Shown one piece after another: positions 49,444 to 60,537 of a stretch of DNA of 64,000 nt (positions are counted from its first letter, which is position 1; each line of letters starts with the position of its first letter). This DNA is from Aplectana chamaeleonis (Eukaryota > Nematoda > Chromadorea > Rhabditida > Cosmocercidae): assembly GCA_029168955.1 (NCBI GenBank), contig JAPDOI010000063.1, positions 2,154,501-2,218,500 on the forward strand, written 5' to 3'. The notes under the pieces are model-generated. The model was not told the origin of the DNA and searched no databases. It saw only the letters and a program-made list of their open reading frames with translations. The position numbers and the translations under genes are program-made.

Positions 49444-49810
49444 CTAAATACAAACACGCATATATTTAAAGTCTTTATTTTTCACCAAAGATGTATGCCC
49501 CATCACTGTCAGTAACCACTTGCCATCTAGTGAGCAAATGTTCAATTCATGATCCTTGGAAATTTTTTGTTTTTTCGGCAAAATATGTCGAAATGGCACT
49601 CCGGATATTATTCTAATTTGCAACTGATGTGCCTCTGCAAAAGGTTGCAGCGCTCGAATAAGTAGAAAACCGATGGTACAACATGGGTCGAATATGGTGG
49701 ATGAGGCAGCACCTTCCACACCAAGTCATTAAATTTTTCTAGTATCCGCCTTGCGCATTTTGGTCTCGCGCTGTCGTGTTGGAGAATGACACCTTTTTGG
49801 TTGACGAACG
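49444..49810 (-). pseudogene. Second mariner-family transposase fragment
   Basis: On the minus strand from about 49804: KGVILQHDSARPKCARRILE, then WKVLPHPPYSTHVVPSVFYL, then in a shifted frame LFRALQPF-like sequence down to 49444. This is the catalytic C-terminal region of mariner transposases. HDSARP keeps one Asp, but the PSD position reads PSV, and frameshifts break the rest. It differs from the fragment at 43117, so at least two mariner lineages have been here. Confidence 0.6.
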
Positions 49811-49878
49811 TCTGCCACTATTCTATTCAAGATCGATGCACTCGCAGCATTTGTGTGCAGCAGAGGTCCGCACTTTGT

Positions 49879-50020
49879 CAGGGGTGTGCGGTAAATTTTT
49901 TCGGTAAATTTTCTACCGAAACATTTCACCGAGACTTTTTTACAGGTGAAGACTGTAAAACGGCAATTTTGGTGAAAGTTTCTCTATCTAGGTTCCTCTA
50001 CATACTCTGTGCCAACAAAA
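49879..50020. mobile_element. Single hAT-like end with GGTAAAT words
   Basis: CAGGGGTGTGCGGTAAAT followed by TCGGTAAATTTTC and TACCGAAA words, next to the mariner fragment. The opposite terminus was not found. The first 12 bases are one change from the CAGGGATGTGCG ends elsewhere in the window; the rest is different. Confidence 0.45.
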
Positions 50021-50558
50021 AAAACTTTGAAGAACCCTCATGCAATGAGGAACGTAGTACCACTTATTTGACATGGTAAACCACTTAATCACCGATTTCT
50101 AACAACAGTATGCCACCGCCTCTCCTGTCGCTGTCAAGGTAACTGAAGCAGAGATTCAAGTTGTTGGTGTTTTGTAAGTTACATGTATTATTAGCGCAAG
50201 TTACATGTGACAATAATTACAAATATCCTCAAGTTACACGTAGCATCGCTTAAAGTTACTTGTGAAACGCAATTAATTAACATGATGTCATCGCGCAGCT
50301 AGCGTTTAAGTCTCAAGCAACTTGCTCAGAAATTCCTACGAACAAAGGAGAGATGTGCTGGTAATTGTAACGCTTCTACTAAAAACTGTGGTGTACCTCT
50401 GTCCTAGAGATCGAGGATGAGGCGTGCTTCATGCTCTCACATTTTTGAGATTAAATGAAGATGGTGTGTGTATGTGAGTATAGGGCAGTAGAGTGCATGC
50501 AGTCGTCTTTATTTCTTGGAAGCCCCACTTTACAGAGATAATCACAACCAAAACTCAT
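50021..50558. other. Intergenic, no gene
   Basis: AT-rich, with a short set of CAAGTTACATGT-type direct repeats at 50160-50260. Nothing coding is recognisable. Confidence 0.45.
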
Positions 50559-51694
50559 CTAAACTTTTTGCGCAGACCATAAAATACGAAGACCCGACTT
50601 GTCACAGTGAGAGTCGGGAATGGAAGAGCAAGAGTATGGATCACAATCCCGGCACGGATGATATCCATAACCCAACAGTTTCGTTCCACTTATTCCATTC
50701 ACATGTCTGCAACAGACAGAACATATACATAAAAAAACAAGTAAGTATTCCCTGCTGCCTCAAATTAGCCAGATAACTGAGTGGATTAACGTTACTCTCA
50801 AACCTCTCTTAAAGAGACGAAGGAATTCCAGACAGCGTTGCAAGTTCTCCGTCATGAAAACTCTATGGCTGCAACCGAACGCCAGGGAGTTGTAGACAAT
50901 CATCTGAACTAATGCTCTAACGGGTGCATAGTTGTGAAAAAGCTGAGGTGACGGAAAAATTGAACCTGTTTCAAAGTGGATTCGCTCAAGGACCATCCTC
51001 TCACTGCTTCGACCACTGCCGATTCGATATCGCTGCCCTCTGGGAAAACCCTGAGAATGCAAAGGTGGAAGAAACAACTTGGGACCAATCGGGAAGAAAG
51101 GGCTTTACTTGCGGAAATGGTTTTATCCAAGCGTTGTTTCATTCTCTCCTTGGTGGAGCAATGCCTGGGCGTGCCGCAAAAGGCCATCATGGCTTTGCTG
51201 AGAATCACAAGGGGTTTTATACTGGCATGAGAGCACGATCTTCTTTTTTCACTGCCGGAATTCGTTCAAGTCACCCAAAAGCTCACCAGGCTGTAAGCTC
51301 TGGTACATCAGTAGTGACCTGTTGATTTCGATTATCACCAGCAGCGGAGCGGTGGGCCTCGGTGAAATATAACTAGTGATAAGGAGGTTTCGACGAAAAA
51401 GCCACCGCTCCGCGCTGTGATAACCGAAAACATGAGTTCACTTGGAATGAAACAGAGTCTGCATGTTGCTCGAGGGACCATATGTTTTGCCTCCAATAGT
51501 ATAATTACCTTTTGCGACTTCACTGCTCATTTCGCAGCCTCAAGGATATCGAAGTGATATTTTATGCTCTCTGATCAATATGTATAACATCTGAAGTTAT
51601 TCTGTTTGACCTGATAGAAACCGGACAAGAAGGATTTGTTTTGATGTTTTAAACACTCACCAGAAGCGATTCCTCAACACTGCAGGCATAGCAC
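50559..51694 (-). pseudogene. CAP (ASP-like) pseudogene E
   Basis: The exon series of C/D is recognisable on the minus strand. Exon 2 (51694-51661) has an in-frame TGA at 51676-51674. Exon 3 (about 51570-51440) needs a frameshift near GCGAAATGAGC to restore EVAKGNYTIGGKTYGPSSNM. Exon 4 (about 51170-51080) carries a TAA where C/D read GSNYF. Exon 5 (VFPEGSDIESAVVEAVRGWS), exon 6 (MIVYNSLAFGCSHR) and the last exon (YHPCRDCDPYSC) are still readable. No convincing exon 1 is left. At least three disruptions make it non-functional. Confidence 0.8.
51330..51425. mobile_element. Small inverted-repeat insert in pseudogene E
   Basis: ATTATCACCAGCAGCGGAGCGGTGG on the left (51331) pairs imperfectly with CCACCGCTCCGCGC and TGTGATAACC on the right. 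The ~95 bp hairpin lies in intron 3 of the pseudogene. Confidence 0.55.
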
Positions 51695-51894
51695 CTAAAG
51701 ATTCAAGCAAGGCGAAAACCATACTCCAACATTGAGCGAACGTAAATTTTATAGGCCTTGATCAGCAACTGTGGATCTTTTGATCTGAAAGGCAGGGTCC
51801 GGGCAGAATTTTGCTTTCGAGGTTTCACGCTGAATTGGAGCGTATGGTACAGGGGGAGTGGACATTGCTCACCCGTGCGTTCTGCGTCTCGGTC

Positions 51895-52235
51895 GGTGAC
51901 TAACGATTAACGACTAACGATTAACGAATAACGATCGAAGATTAACTATTAACGATTAACGACTAACGATTACCGATTAACGACTAACGATTAACGATTA
52001 ACGATTAACGCTTAACGATTATAGATTAACGATTATTGATTAACGATTATCGATCAACGATTAACGTTTAACGGTTAACTATTAACGATTAACGATAAAC
52101 GATTAAACGACTAACATTTAAACGACTAACGATAAACGGTTAACTGTTAACGATCAACGACTAACGATTAACGATTAACGACTAACGATTAACGGTTGAC
52201 TATTAACGAGTAACGATTAACGATTAACGAACGAA
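51895..52235. repeat. Heptamer satellite (TTAACGA/CTAACGA)n
   Basis: About 340 bp of 7-bp words, mostly ATTAACG and ACTAACG with variants. It is not the nematode telomere word (TTAGGC). The same words, complemented, form the subterminal parts of the hAT-like element at 55707-56846. Confidence 0.85.
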
Positions 52236-52730
52236 AAATCGATTTGGGGTTAGAATGTACCCTCGAGGTCCAATCAATATATTTTGCATATATGTGAATA
52301 AACATGTAGCATTCCTGATGAAGCAAGTTAGTCGATCAAAAAATAACCTGTGAAAAGTTTCGAAGTTTCTGGCTCATTTCATTTTAGCCCCACAGATTGA
52401 CCGAGCTGAGACTTCGAGAAAGCAGTGTCATATTTTTGCCGCTACAGTGTGCACGTTAGGTCTCATTTCTTGTTATTTCGTTTTTTGGAAACTATTCGAT
52501 AATATCGTTCGTCATAATGTTGTCTTGTTATCTCATAATTGGGTATTGATAGTTGTTATTTGATACCAGGAGATCCTATCCTACCCTCACTCTAAATTGT
52601 TAAGTTGTTGATCAATGATTATGATAAAATTTCGTTACTGTAATTGTTTTTTGACCAGCATTCATTTGAAAGAATTCCGCCGCAACGCGGCAGTTTTGAA
52701 GACCAGCAGCATTTATTTCCGGGGTCTACA
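52236..52730. other. AT-rich spacer, no gene
   Basis: No coding exon or repeat recognised between the heptamer array and the minisatellite. Confidence 0.45.
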
Positions 52731-52920
52731 GGTGTCCAACTACCGGTCGACAGCTATCCATCTACCAGTGGACAGGCATCCAACAAACGGTTGATGGGTG
52801 TCCAACAAACGGTCGACAGGTATCCAACTGCCGGCGAACAGGTATCCAACTTCCGGTCGACATGTATTCAACCAACGGTCGACCAGTGTCCAACTAGCGG
52901 TCGTCGAGTGGTCGACGGAC
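52731..52920. repeat. Minisatellite, 22 bp unit, about eight copies
   Basis: Units follow GGTRTCCAACNNCCGGTCGACA at 22-bp steps. Because 22 is not a multiple of three, the open frames across it (108 aa plus, 74 aa minus) rotate through all frames and are not evidence of a gene. Confidence 0.8.
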
Positions 52921-53439
52921 AACTCATGGGGAGCGACGGACAAGTCGACGGGGGAGACAGACAACTCTAGGAGAGCAGTCCCGCCCCTTTGAAGTGGTCC
53001 TGGAGAAGCACGCTGCGAGGTGATTGCTTGTCGACCACCCGTTGGACGCCGCGAGTTTCTGAGCTAGCGTCGAACTTTACGATGCATCCTAATCAGGGCT
53101 GCTGCACTTTCACCTTTCCTGATGATTTGTCACTCTAACTCAATGAATCTGGACCATAGTTGAGAATTGGAAGAATGACACAACACCAGAATCAAGAGGG
53201 GCAGCAATCAACAGGAGATGCTTCACCCCCGAGCACAATCGCACAACCAGGGCTCGGCTGAACACTGCGTTGCGATAGTTTCCGGGAAGTTATTACCCCC
53301 TCCCCTGCCGGACCTCTCTATTACGACCCTAACTAACTCCACATGTCGTGTCTCCACATAGTTAATTCATTCAGGCTCAGAATCGAGTTAGTTGTTAAAA
53401 TTTGACGGCTCCCAGAATCAATTCGCAGCTAAATATTTC

Positions 53440-54700
53440 CCCTAGTTTTTAACTTCAGACCCCATCTTCGAGTTTGAGTAGTTTCTTTCAAACCCTCTAT
53501 CGAAAAATCGACTCGCTTTGGGTTGATCTGAATTTTGTTTTCAATCTCTGAACCCAATCCGGTCACAGAATTAGCGAAAAATTGAAATACCAGATAGGCC
53601 CAGAGTGCGTCGATTTTTCGATAGAGGCTTGAAAACCACTCAAGCTCGAAGACGGGGGCCTGAAGTTGGAAACTAGCGGATATATTTAGTTGCGAGTAAA
53701 TTCTGGGAGCAGCCGTTTTCATCCCATCTACCCATATTTCAACGATTTGTAACAGTTCTGCTTCGCTACAAAAGTTTCATGATTTGGCATTAAAGAAATT
53801 GTGAAAATCTCGCTAAGAGTTGTGAAATACTTCATGTGTATGATTTGACATGCAACTTAGAGGAAACGCTGAACTTCTTCTAGGCACGTTATTTGGAGCG
53901 ATAAACACGAATATGAAGTTCGTTTTCATGTTTATGGTACACTACGGAAGATAACGACGGGAGAATCATCAAGTACTTTTGCTTATTTTTTTTCAAAGGG
54001 GACCTTTGCTAAAATAGAATAAAATTTGTTACAGTTTTACTTCGCTACAAAAGGTTTATGATTTGGCATTGAAGAAATTGAGAGAATCTCGTTGAGGGAA
54101 GTGAGATATCTTGTGCGCATGATTTGGCATGCAACTTTTGTTAGAGAAAACGCTAAAAATTCAGTGAAATGATGGGCCGTTGATTTAGCTGTGCACTTGT
54201 TTAATAAAAAGCAAAATTCAGTGAAGCATTAAAAAAACACATCACACCCGTCCTTCCTTGAATCTGGCACATGGTTACAGCTCAAGTTTGCAAAGCTAAT
54301 ACTCGAGTTTAGGCTTACACCCAAAAATTTAGGAACAGCGATTCTGAGAAAAATTATTTAATAAAAGTGAAAACAACATCACATAACGTGCTTATACAAA
54401 TACCGTCGACTAAAACATTTGCGGCCACACGAATATAATTGGATGTTAGTAGCACGCGCGTGATTTGGTTCTTCAATGCTACATTGAATTGTTTTTTGCT
54501 ATTTATTAAACAAGTGCACAGCCAAGTCAATGACCCATCATTTCACTGATTTTTTAGCGTTTCCTACAAGTTCTATGCCAAATCATGCGCATGAAGTATT
54601 TCACTTCTTTTAACGAGTTTCTCACGATTTCTTTAATGCCAAATCATAAAACTTTTGTAGCAAAGCAAAACTGTTACAAATCGTTGAAATATGAATCGCA
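53440..54700. repeat. Compound foldback repeat
   Basis: 53448-53540 pairs with 53600-53680 (CTCTATCGAAAAATCGAC and GTCGATTTTTCGATAGAG). A second module with TTTGGCATTAAAGAAATTG at 53785 occurs directly at 54064 (one base changed) and inverted at 54540-54690. No protein-coding signal was seen; the 97 aa minus frame at 53429 lies in the arms. Confidence 0.6.
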
Positions 54701-55698
54701 ACTGTTCACACTTCCAGCTTCTCCATACCTTTCTTGCAAAAGTATCATGTTAACAGTATTGTAACGTATCTTGCACAAACTGATATCGCAACTGCTATTT
54801 GTGGCCATTCAGGATTAGAAATTATATGTGAACAAATATATTTTTAAACATAATATTTGTTGTTGTTGGTTTCTTCTACGATCAATTGAGAACTTCTTTG
54901 AAAATCACCTTTTATTGGCAATATTTCGGTGTATAACACCTTTATCAAGCCTGTAATATTTCAAATATACAGCAAGTATCTAGCAGGGTCGTAGTGAACA
55001 ATGTAATATTTAATATTTGTTAATCATAATCATAAATAATCATATTTGTTAATCATAATAATCAACACCAGTCCAATAATCAGTCCAACATAAATAATCA
55101 TATTATGTTATTTGTTAATAATATTTGTTCGGAAAATGGACTTGGAAGGCATGCTAATTGACACTGATTAGCGGTGTCTTTGTAAGTTATTTCTTCGTAA
55201 CATAATATGTACGAAGAGCTATTTAAGCTGGAAATTGTATTTAGCATCGTCGCTTAAACGTATCACTCACTATTTAAATTAGGATGAGGATCTCGAATAC
55301 TCGGCACGCCCTAACCTCTTTGTTTTCTTCTGTCACTTGTATAATAATTGCTCCACTACTTCCTAGCAGCTTAACAGGTTGGACGCTGATTCTTTTGAAC
55401 ACGTACAATCGCATAGGCTCTCAGAAAAAAGCTAGACTCAGCCAATGGTACCATATCGATCGATATTGCTCATGATTTCCGCTATCGATCTCCGCCGAGG
55501 CGGTACAAACTCGTTATGTTCTGTTTTTTTTTCGGCTGGACGTGACAACGCCTGTAAGCTTGCATGTTGCCACGACTGGTGGTTGTTGTAGTTTTCTCGT
55601 ACCGTTTTCTCAGTCACTTTTTCATATGTTTCCTTGTTTTGTTGGTTTCCGTTTGCGAAGAATTGTTTCACCAATGTTTAAAGAAGCGTCTTTATAGG
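54701..55698. other. AT-rich DNA, no gene
   Basis: Around 55010-55130 there are loose tandem copies of TAATCATAATAATCA-type words. No exon set was recognised. A 78 aa minus frame (55438-55674) is polar and unrecognised. Confidence 0.45.
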
Positions 55699-55706
55699 GT
55701 GAACAG

Positions 55707-56846
55707 CAGGGATGTGCGTATTGGGAATTTTGTAATTCGTTAGTCGTTGGTCGTTCCACCGGCCAAAACCCTCGTTAGTCGTTAATCGTTAGTCGTGGAA
55801 AATCTAGGCTTTGAAAATAAGCACAGTTGAGGCAGAAAAAACCCTTACGAATAAAAAAAAAGAGGGAAGGCATAAAGAGATGTATGTTTTCCAAAACACT
55901 TATGGCCGTTGAACACACAAAACATGCTTCGTTAAAGGACCTAATTTAAGCTGTAAACCTGCTTATCCATAACTAAAAATAGGAATGAAAGCCCTATACT
56001 CGAGATTGTGTGTTTTTAAATTATTTTTTCAGTGAGAGAAAAAGCAATATTGGTAGCCGAGGAAACCTTGAGCTCTTCGCTTTTTTCGGTGCGAAATGCG
56101 CCGTTTTGCGCTATATGATGTCATATGAAATCTACCCCATGGTGACAACACGGAGAACTGCACAAACTTTGCACTGATTGTTTTTTCCCGGCGTCGCGAA
56201 TTTAACACTCGCGTCGTTTCGAGCTTGTTGCTATAATGGGAGAAGGGTCGGAAGAAATTAGCATCCAAGTGAAAATTTCACTCACTGAGGGGTCCATCGA
56301 ACGCCCTTTGAAATCCAATCATTGGATACAATTCTCGTCCGCCCGTAGTTGTGGCCTGCAGGCATCGCTTCATATGCCCTTGAGCCTGTGTAGAAATCTG
56401 ATTAAGAAATAGAAATTTTATTTCTGATTGAGCCCCAAGTAGAAATCTTCCCTGAAGCCGGGCAGTGTCGGAAGGGGTTCAGTGTGTCTACCATAAAGTC
56501 GCGCGACCGACACGAAGTCGCGTAAATGCTGCGCCTAACCTTGCCCATCGTTCGCTTGAGGTCATAATGTGGTGGTTCCAGAACTGCGAAGCAGTGTCAG
56601 CAGAAATAATGAATACTGAAAGAATCGTTTATTTTTCACAACCCACCTTGAACAACCAACAGGAAAATACGTATCAATCCTGATGTAATTCTTGGGTTGG
56701 AGCGCGATGTGAAGCACTATTGACTTTCTAACGATTTCTGGGATCGCTCACGAGAATATTTTTTTGTTAGTCGTTAGACGTAACCCTCAGAAAGCCCGTT
56801 AGTCGTTAAATTCGTTAGTCGTTAGTCGTAGTTACGCACATCCCTG
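55707..56846. mobile_element. hAT-like element, 1140 bp, TTAACGA-word subterminal repeats
   Basis: Ends CAGGGATGTGCGTA and TTACGCACATCCCTG are flanked by GTGAACAG (55699-55706) and GTGCACAG (56847-56854), an 8-bp duplication with one mismatch. Inside each end are CGTTAGTCGTTAATCG-type words. The interior matches the fragments in intron 3 of the B and B' genes. No transposase frame is present. Confidence 0.82.
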
Positions 56847-56854
56847 GTGCACAG

Positions 56855-57837
56855 GTTTTGTTTTTGAAGTACAGAGTTCATCAAGTTTGTTGCCCCATCT
56901 GCATTGGCTATGGACTTTTTAACTAACCCCAGTCGCGGATAATTGCGAGACGTGTCTTGTTCCATCACGGAAGCAATTATTCCGACTGATGTTTGCTGTC
57001 TTGAAAAACTTATTTGCATACTTCTTTTAATATTATTTTTAGCAAGAGTTTCAGATATCTGAAAGATAAGATCTTGTCCGAATTCACCAATCCTTGTGTT
57101 TTTTTCTCTTATTTTTCGAACAGCTATCATGTTTCGTTTGTTTGAGAGAGGATGAGATATAATCCACCATTATTTTGTAATTTCAAATCATACCTTGGAA
57201 TTTTTTTCTGCTCTGGCGCAAGAAATCAAAGCTATAGGGATCAAACAAAAACGAAATCCTGCGTTAAACTTTGTATTTTGGGGTTCGGTGGTTCACACCT
57301 ACATTCATATTCAACGTAATCACTCCTTCATAGGTTCATTGGTTTTACATGAGATAAATGCATGGTGTAAGAGCAGTTACAGTTATCACTTGTTCGTCTT
57401 GGTTTTGTATGTGTCTGTAAACTGTTCATATTATGTCTTTTTTATTCGTCTCTTGTTGGTTGTCTGCAGTTGGTGGATCCGCTTCTTGGCGGTGTAACGC
57501 CTAAGGAGGGGTACTCGTAGGCCTCGTACTGCGCCGACCCAGTCGCTATGAATCGGACGTTTTTATACACCAAAATTTGGCCAATGCACAATAAGGCACG
57601 CAAAGTATCAGTGCGATCCGTGCCGACTGTGACTCCACCGATGCCTATTTCAACGGTCTGTCAGAGCACGGTCATTTCGCCAACCGAACTGGAGAAGCGG
57701 GACGATCCGAAAAAAAAATTAGTAGGGGAATTCTAATTTTGGGCCTTTTTTTGCAACACACCAGCATGAAGGTTTTTTTAATATTATTTATAGTTTTAGA
57801 TCCAGATAAGCAACGTGCAAGCTCCGTTCTAGCACGA
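56855..57837. other. Intergenic, no gene supported
   Basis: Two unrecognised frames of 100 aa (57195-57497, hydrophobic C-terminal half) and 62 aa (57548-57736) with no domain and no linked exons. Neither is called as a gene. Confidence 0.4.
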
Positions 57838-58632
57838 ATCAATCTTCGGCGAGTGCATCCGTGGAATGATGAGGTCTTTTTGGAAAGTTCGTAGGTTTTG
57901 TTTTTTTTTCTTTCAAAGCGTTTCTAACAGTTCTGTCTAGTCTCGACAACAGTGTAAAGCGCGGAATTTTAAGAGCGATGCTGGATGATTTAAATTGAAC
58001 CCATCAGTGGAATGGGACATACCAGTGGACACCTGATGATTGGGAGAAGATAATCTAGTCAGAGGACGTGCTAAAAGCAGTGTGCACGATGAGGATAATT
58101 TTCAGTTCCTCTACGGGACTTGAGTTCGTGAACTCATAAAGGGTACACTAAGAGGAAAACGAAAAAGAAACCGAAAATCTAGATAAAAAAACTGAACTGG
58201 CTAGATGAGGGAATCGATCTTTGACCAAAACATCCGTCGAATGATGAATGTGAATAAGATTGAGGCTTATAGAGTGCACTTATTAAGGAGTAACAGCCGA
58301 CTTAGAACGTTTGTTGGCTTCGTTTTTTATCTCTTTCAGAGTGTTTTAACAGCTCGTTTCATACTCGACAACAGCGTAAAGCGGAGAATGTCACGAGCGA
58401 AGCTGGAGGAACTGAATCAAACTCATCAGTGGAATGGGACGTACCCGTGAACACCTGATGATTGTGGAAAGATAATCTAGTCAAAGGACGTGCTGAAAGC
58501 AGTGTGCACGATAAGGACTATTTTCGGTTCCCCTACGGCTTTTTGAGTTCGACGTGAACACATAAAGGTTAAACTAAGAGGAAAACGAAAAAAGACACCG
58601 AAATCTAGGAAAAAAACTAAACTGGCTAGATG
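57838..58632. repeat. Tandem duplication, ~420 bp unit, two copies
   Basis: CATCAGTGGAATGGGAC, AGCAGTGTGCACGAT and AGAGGAAAACGAAAAA recur in order with an offset of 420 bp (for example 58069 and 58489). AAAGCAGTGTGCACGATGAGG resembles the ends of the TTAA MITE family. Confidence 0.7.
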
Positions 58633-59340
58633 AGGAATTTTACCATAGAGATTTATCTGGATTATGGCCTAATCATCTTCTTGTTCAAGCTTCTGAATAT
58701 CATTGATTACGCAGCCTTCCCGTGGTAGAAATTCCCTATAGTAAGGAAATGGTATCGCTGCTAGGTGTTTACAATAATATTGGCTTAGGCCCACTTCTTA
58801 ATTCCACCACTGGCAGCAAATTTTGTTTTGTTCGTGAGAACTGCTGGCATTGCTCACCCGCGCGCGTAGGCGTCGCGGGCCGGTGAGTGTCGTGCGCGGC
58901 GAACGCTAGAAGTAGGTCACCGGTTTGGGTAGCCTTTAGCGCTCTATACGGGCAAATGACTATCGTTCGTAACTAGAAATGAACGAAGGGAAGTTTAAAA
59001 ATGCTCTAGGACATGTTAATCTATCTGACTTTAAAAAAAGGGAAGTGTTGCGTTGCCACGCATCTCGTCCTGAGCGACGCTCACCTACCACGACGCTGCA
59101 CGGGTGAGCAACGCTCACCCCCGAGAACTCTTTGTTCACTGGTTTGCAAGTTTTAGCGATGACGGAGCCAGATTTGCTTTTCGTGAAAGAAACTCGCAAT
59201 TTGTTGTTAACCCTCCATGTCAAATGTTTAATAACAATAAAACCATTGTGAAGACTTCGTAAATTTTCACACACAGCCACTTAATTGCGTATGGAAGTTC
59301 GATATGCGCAACGCTCTAATTTCTACTGTGTTTAGGAAGG
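58633..59340. other. Intergenic, no gene seen
   Basis: GCTCACCCGCGCG and ACGGGTGAGCAACGCTCACC-like GC-rich pieces at 58850-58900 and 59080-59120. The 106 aa minus frame (58960-59280) has no recognisable domain. Confidence 0.4.
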
Positions 59341-59727
59341 TGAAATAATAATAAAGAGGAAGGTAGAAGAACAAAATATATCGAGAAAGTACTGTGAAAA
59401 AGAGAAAGGAATAGGAAGATTAGCGCGGAAGATCAAAGTGGACGAAGACTGGAGAAGAATATCAAAGAAGAAGGCATAAGAAAAAAGGAGAAGGTGCAAG
59501 AAGAAACTTCAAGAAGGGAACAGAAGAAGAAGAAAAAATGAGAAGAGGAGAAGAAGAAAGGTGAAAAAGTGTGGAGAGCAATTAGAAAGACAGAAAAAGA
59601 AGAAATGAAAGACAACAGAAAAGAAGGAATCAAGGAAAGAAAGAAACGAAGAAAGAAAGGACGAAGGATGCAAAGTAAGACTGAATGAATGAATAAATAA
59701 TTAAAAAAGATGAATAATGAGTGTGAG

Positions 59728-59918
59728 GAGGAAGGAAGGAAGGAAGGAAGGAAGGAAGGAAGGAAGGAAGGAAGGAAGGAAGGAAGGAAGGAAGGAAGGA
59801 AGGAAGGAACAAAGAAAGGAAGGAAGGAAGGAAGGAAGGAAGGAAGGAAGGAAGGAAGGAACAAAGAAAGGAAGGAAGGAAGGAAGAAAGGAAAGGAAGG
59901 AAGGAAGGAGGGGAGGAA
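59728..59918. repeat. (GGAA)n microsatellite in a long purine tract
   Basis: Nearly uninterrupted GGAA units with two AACAAAGAA breaks, preceded from about 59345 by purine-rich DNA on the same strand. The Glu/Lys/Arg and Leu/Pro/Ser repeat proteins readable here (up to 171 aa) are artefacts of the repeat. Confidence 0.9.
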
Positions 59919-60484
59919 CTTCTTCCACCAAATCATTTTTTTTTTCAAAACCTTTTTTTATTTTCTTAGCTCTATGGGAAAGCTGTGTTGTTTCCTGTTT
60001 ATTGATGCAATAATCTTAAATATGGAAATGCTAAATTACTACTTTTGCCAGGAAGCTAAGCTCTCAGAAAACTCATCAATTTTCCCTGACGGTCTCGTTT
60101 CTGACTCGATTTATGCCTAGTGGTCTTCATTTCAAAAAGGTAAAACCTTTAACAGAACTTGAATCGGTGAGTTTATATCGGTACTATTAGATACTGTGCA
60201 ATGGGCACAGCTTTCAATCCTAGTGTCAAACAAATATCACAATTATCATAGACTGATAAAAAGATCGACTTTTAGTTCGAAAAGTCGGAAAGTTATTTGA
60301 AAAAGTGCGATATCTGACTATATCCGAAATATTCGAAAAAATTTTGTTCGGAACAAGGTAGTTTGAAGTGCTAGAGAACTGTGGACAGTAACGTCCCATT
60401 CCTCGTAATCTCCTCCTTTTGTACATCACAAGTAAGAATGGTACATGTAGGCTAGCATGAAACGACAGTGTACATGCATCCATC
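59919..60484. other. Downstream flank of gene D, no gene
   Basis: AT-rich DNA with nothing coding recognised; TCCGAAATATTCG-type words around 60290-60350. Confidence 0.45.
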
Positions 60485-60490
60485 TTTATT
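60485..60490 (-). terminator. Poly(A) signal of gene D
   Basis: AATAAA on the minus strand (TTTATT on plus) about 48 bp after the stop codon of gene D. Confidence 0.7.
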
Positions 60491-60537
60491 GTTTAGAAAT
60501 CCCACAACTCACAAAAGTAGTCTTAGCAATAAATCAG

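Noticed and set aside
51895..52235. Telomere or internal telomeric repeat
   Set aside because: The word is TTAACGA/CTAACGA, not the nematode TTAGGC, and matches the ends of a nearby transposon.
52644..52970. 108 aa repetitive secreted-looking protein
   Set aside because: It spans a 22-bp minisatellite whose unit shifts frame at every copy.
59433..59948. 171 aa Leu/Pro/Ser-rich protein on the minus strand and Glu/Lys/Arg frames on the plus strand
   Set aside because: These are translations of the GGAA microsatellite and purine tract.
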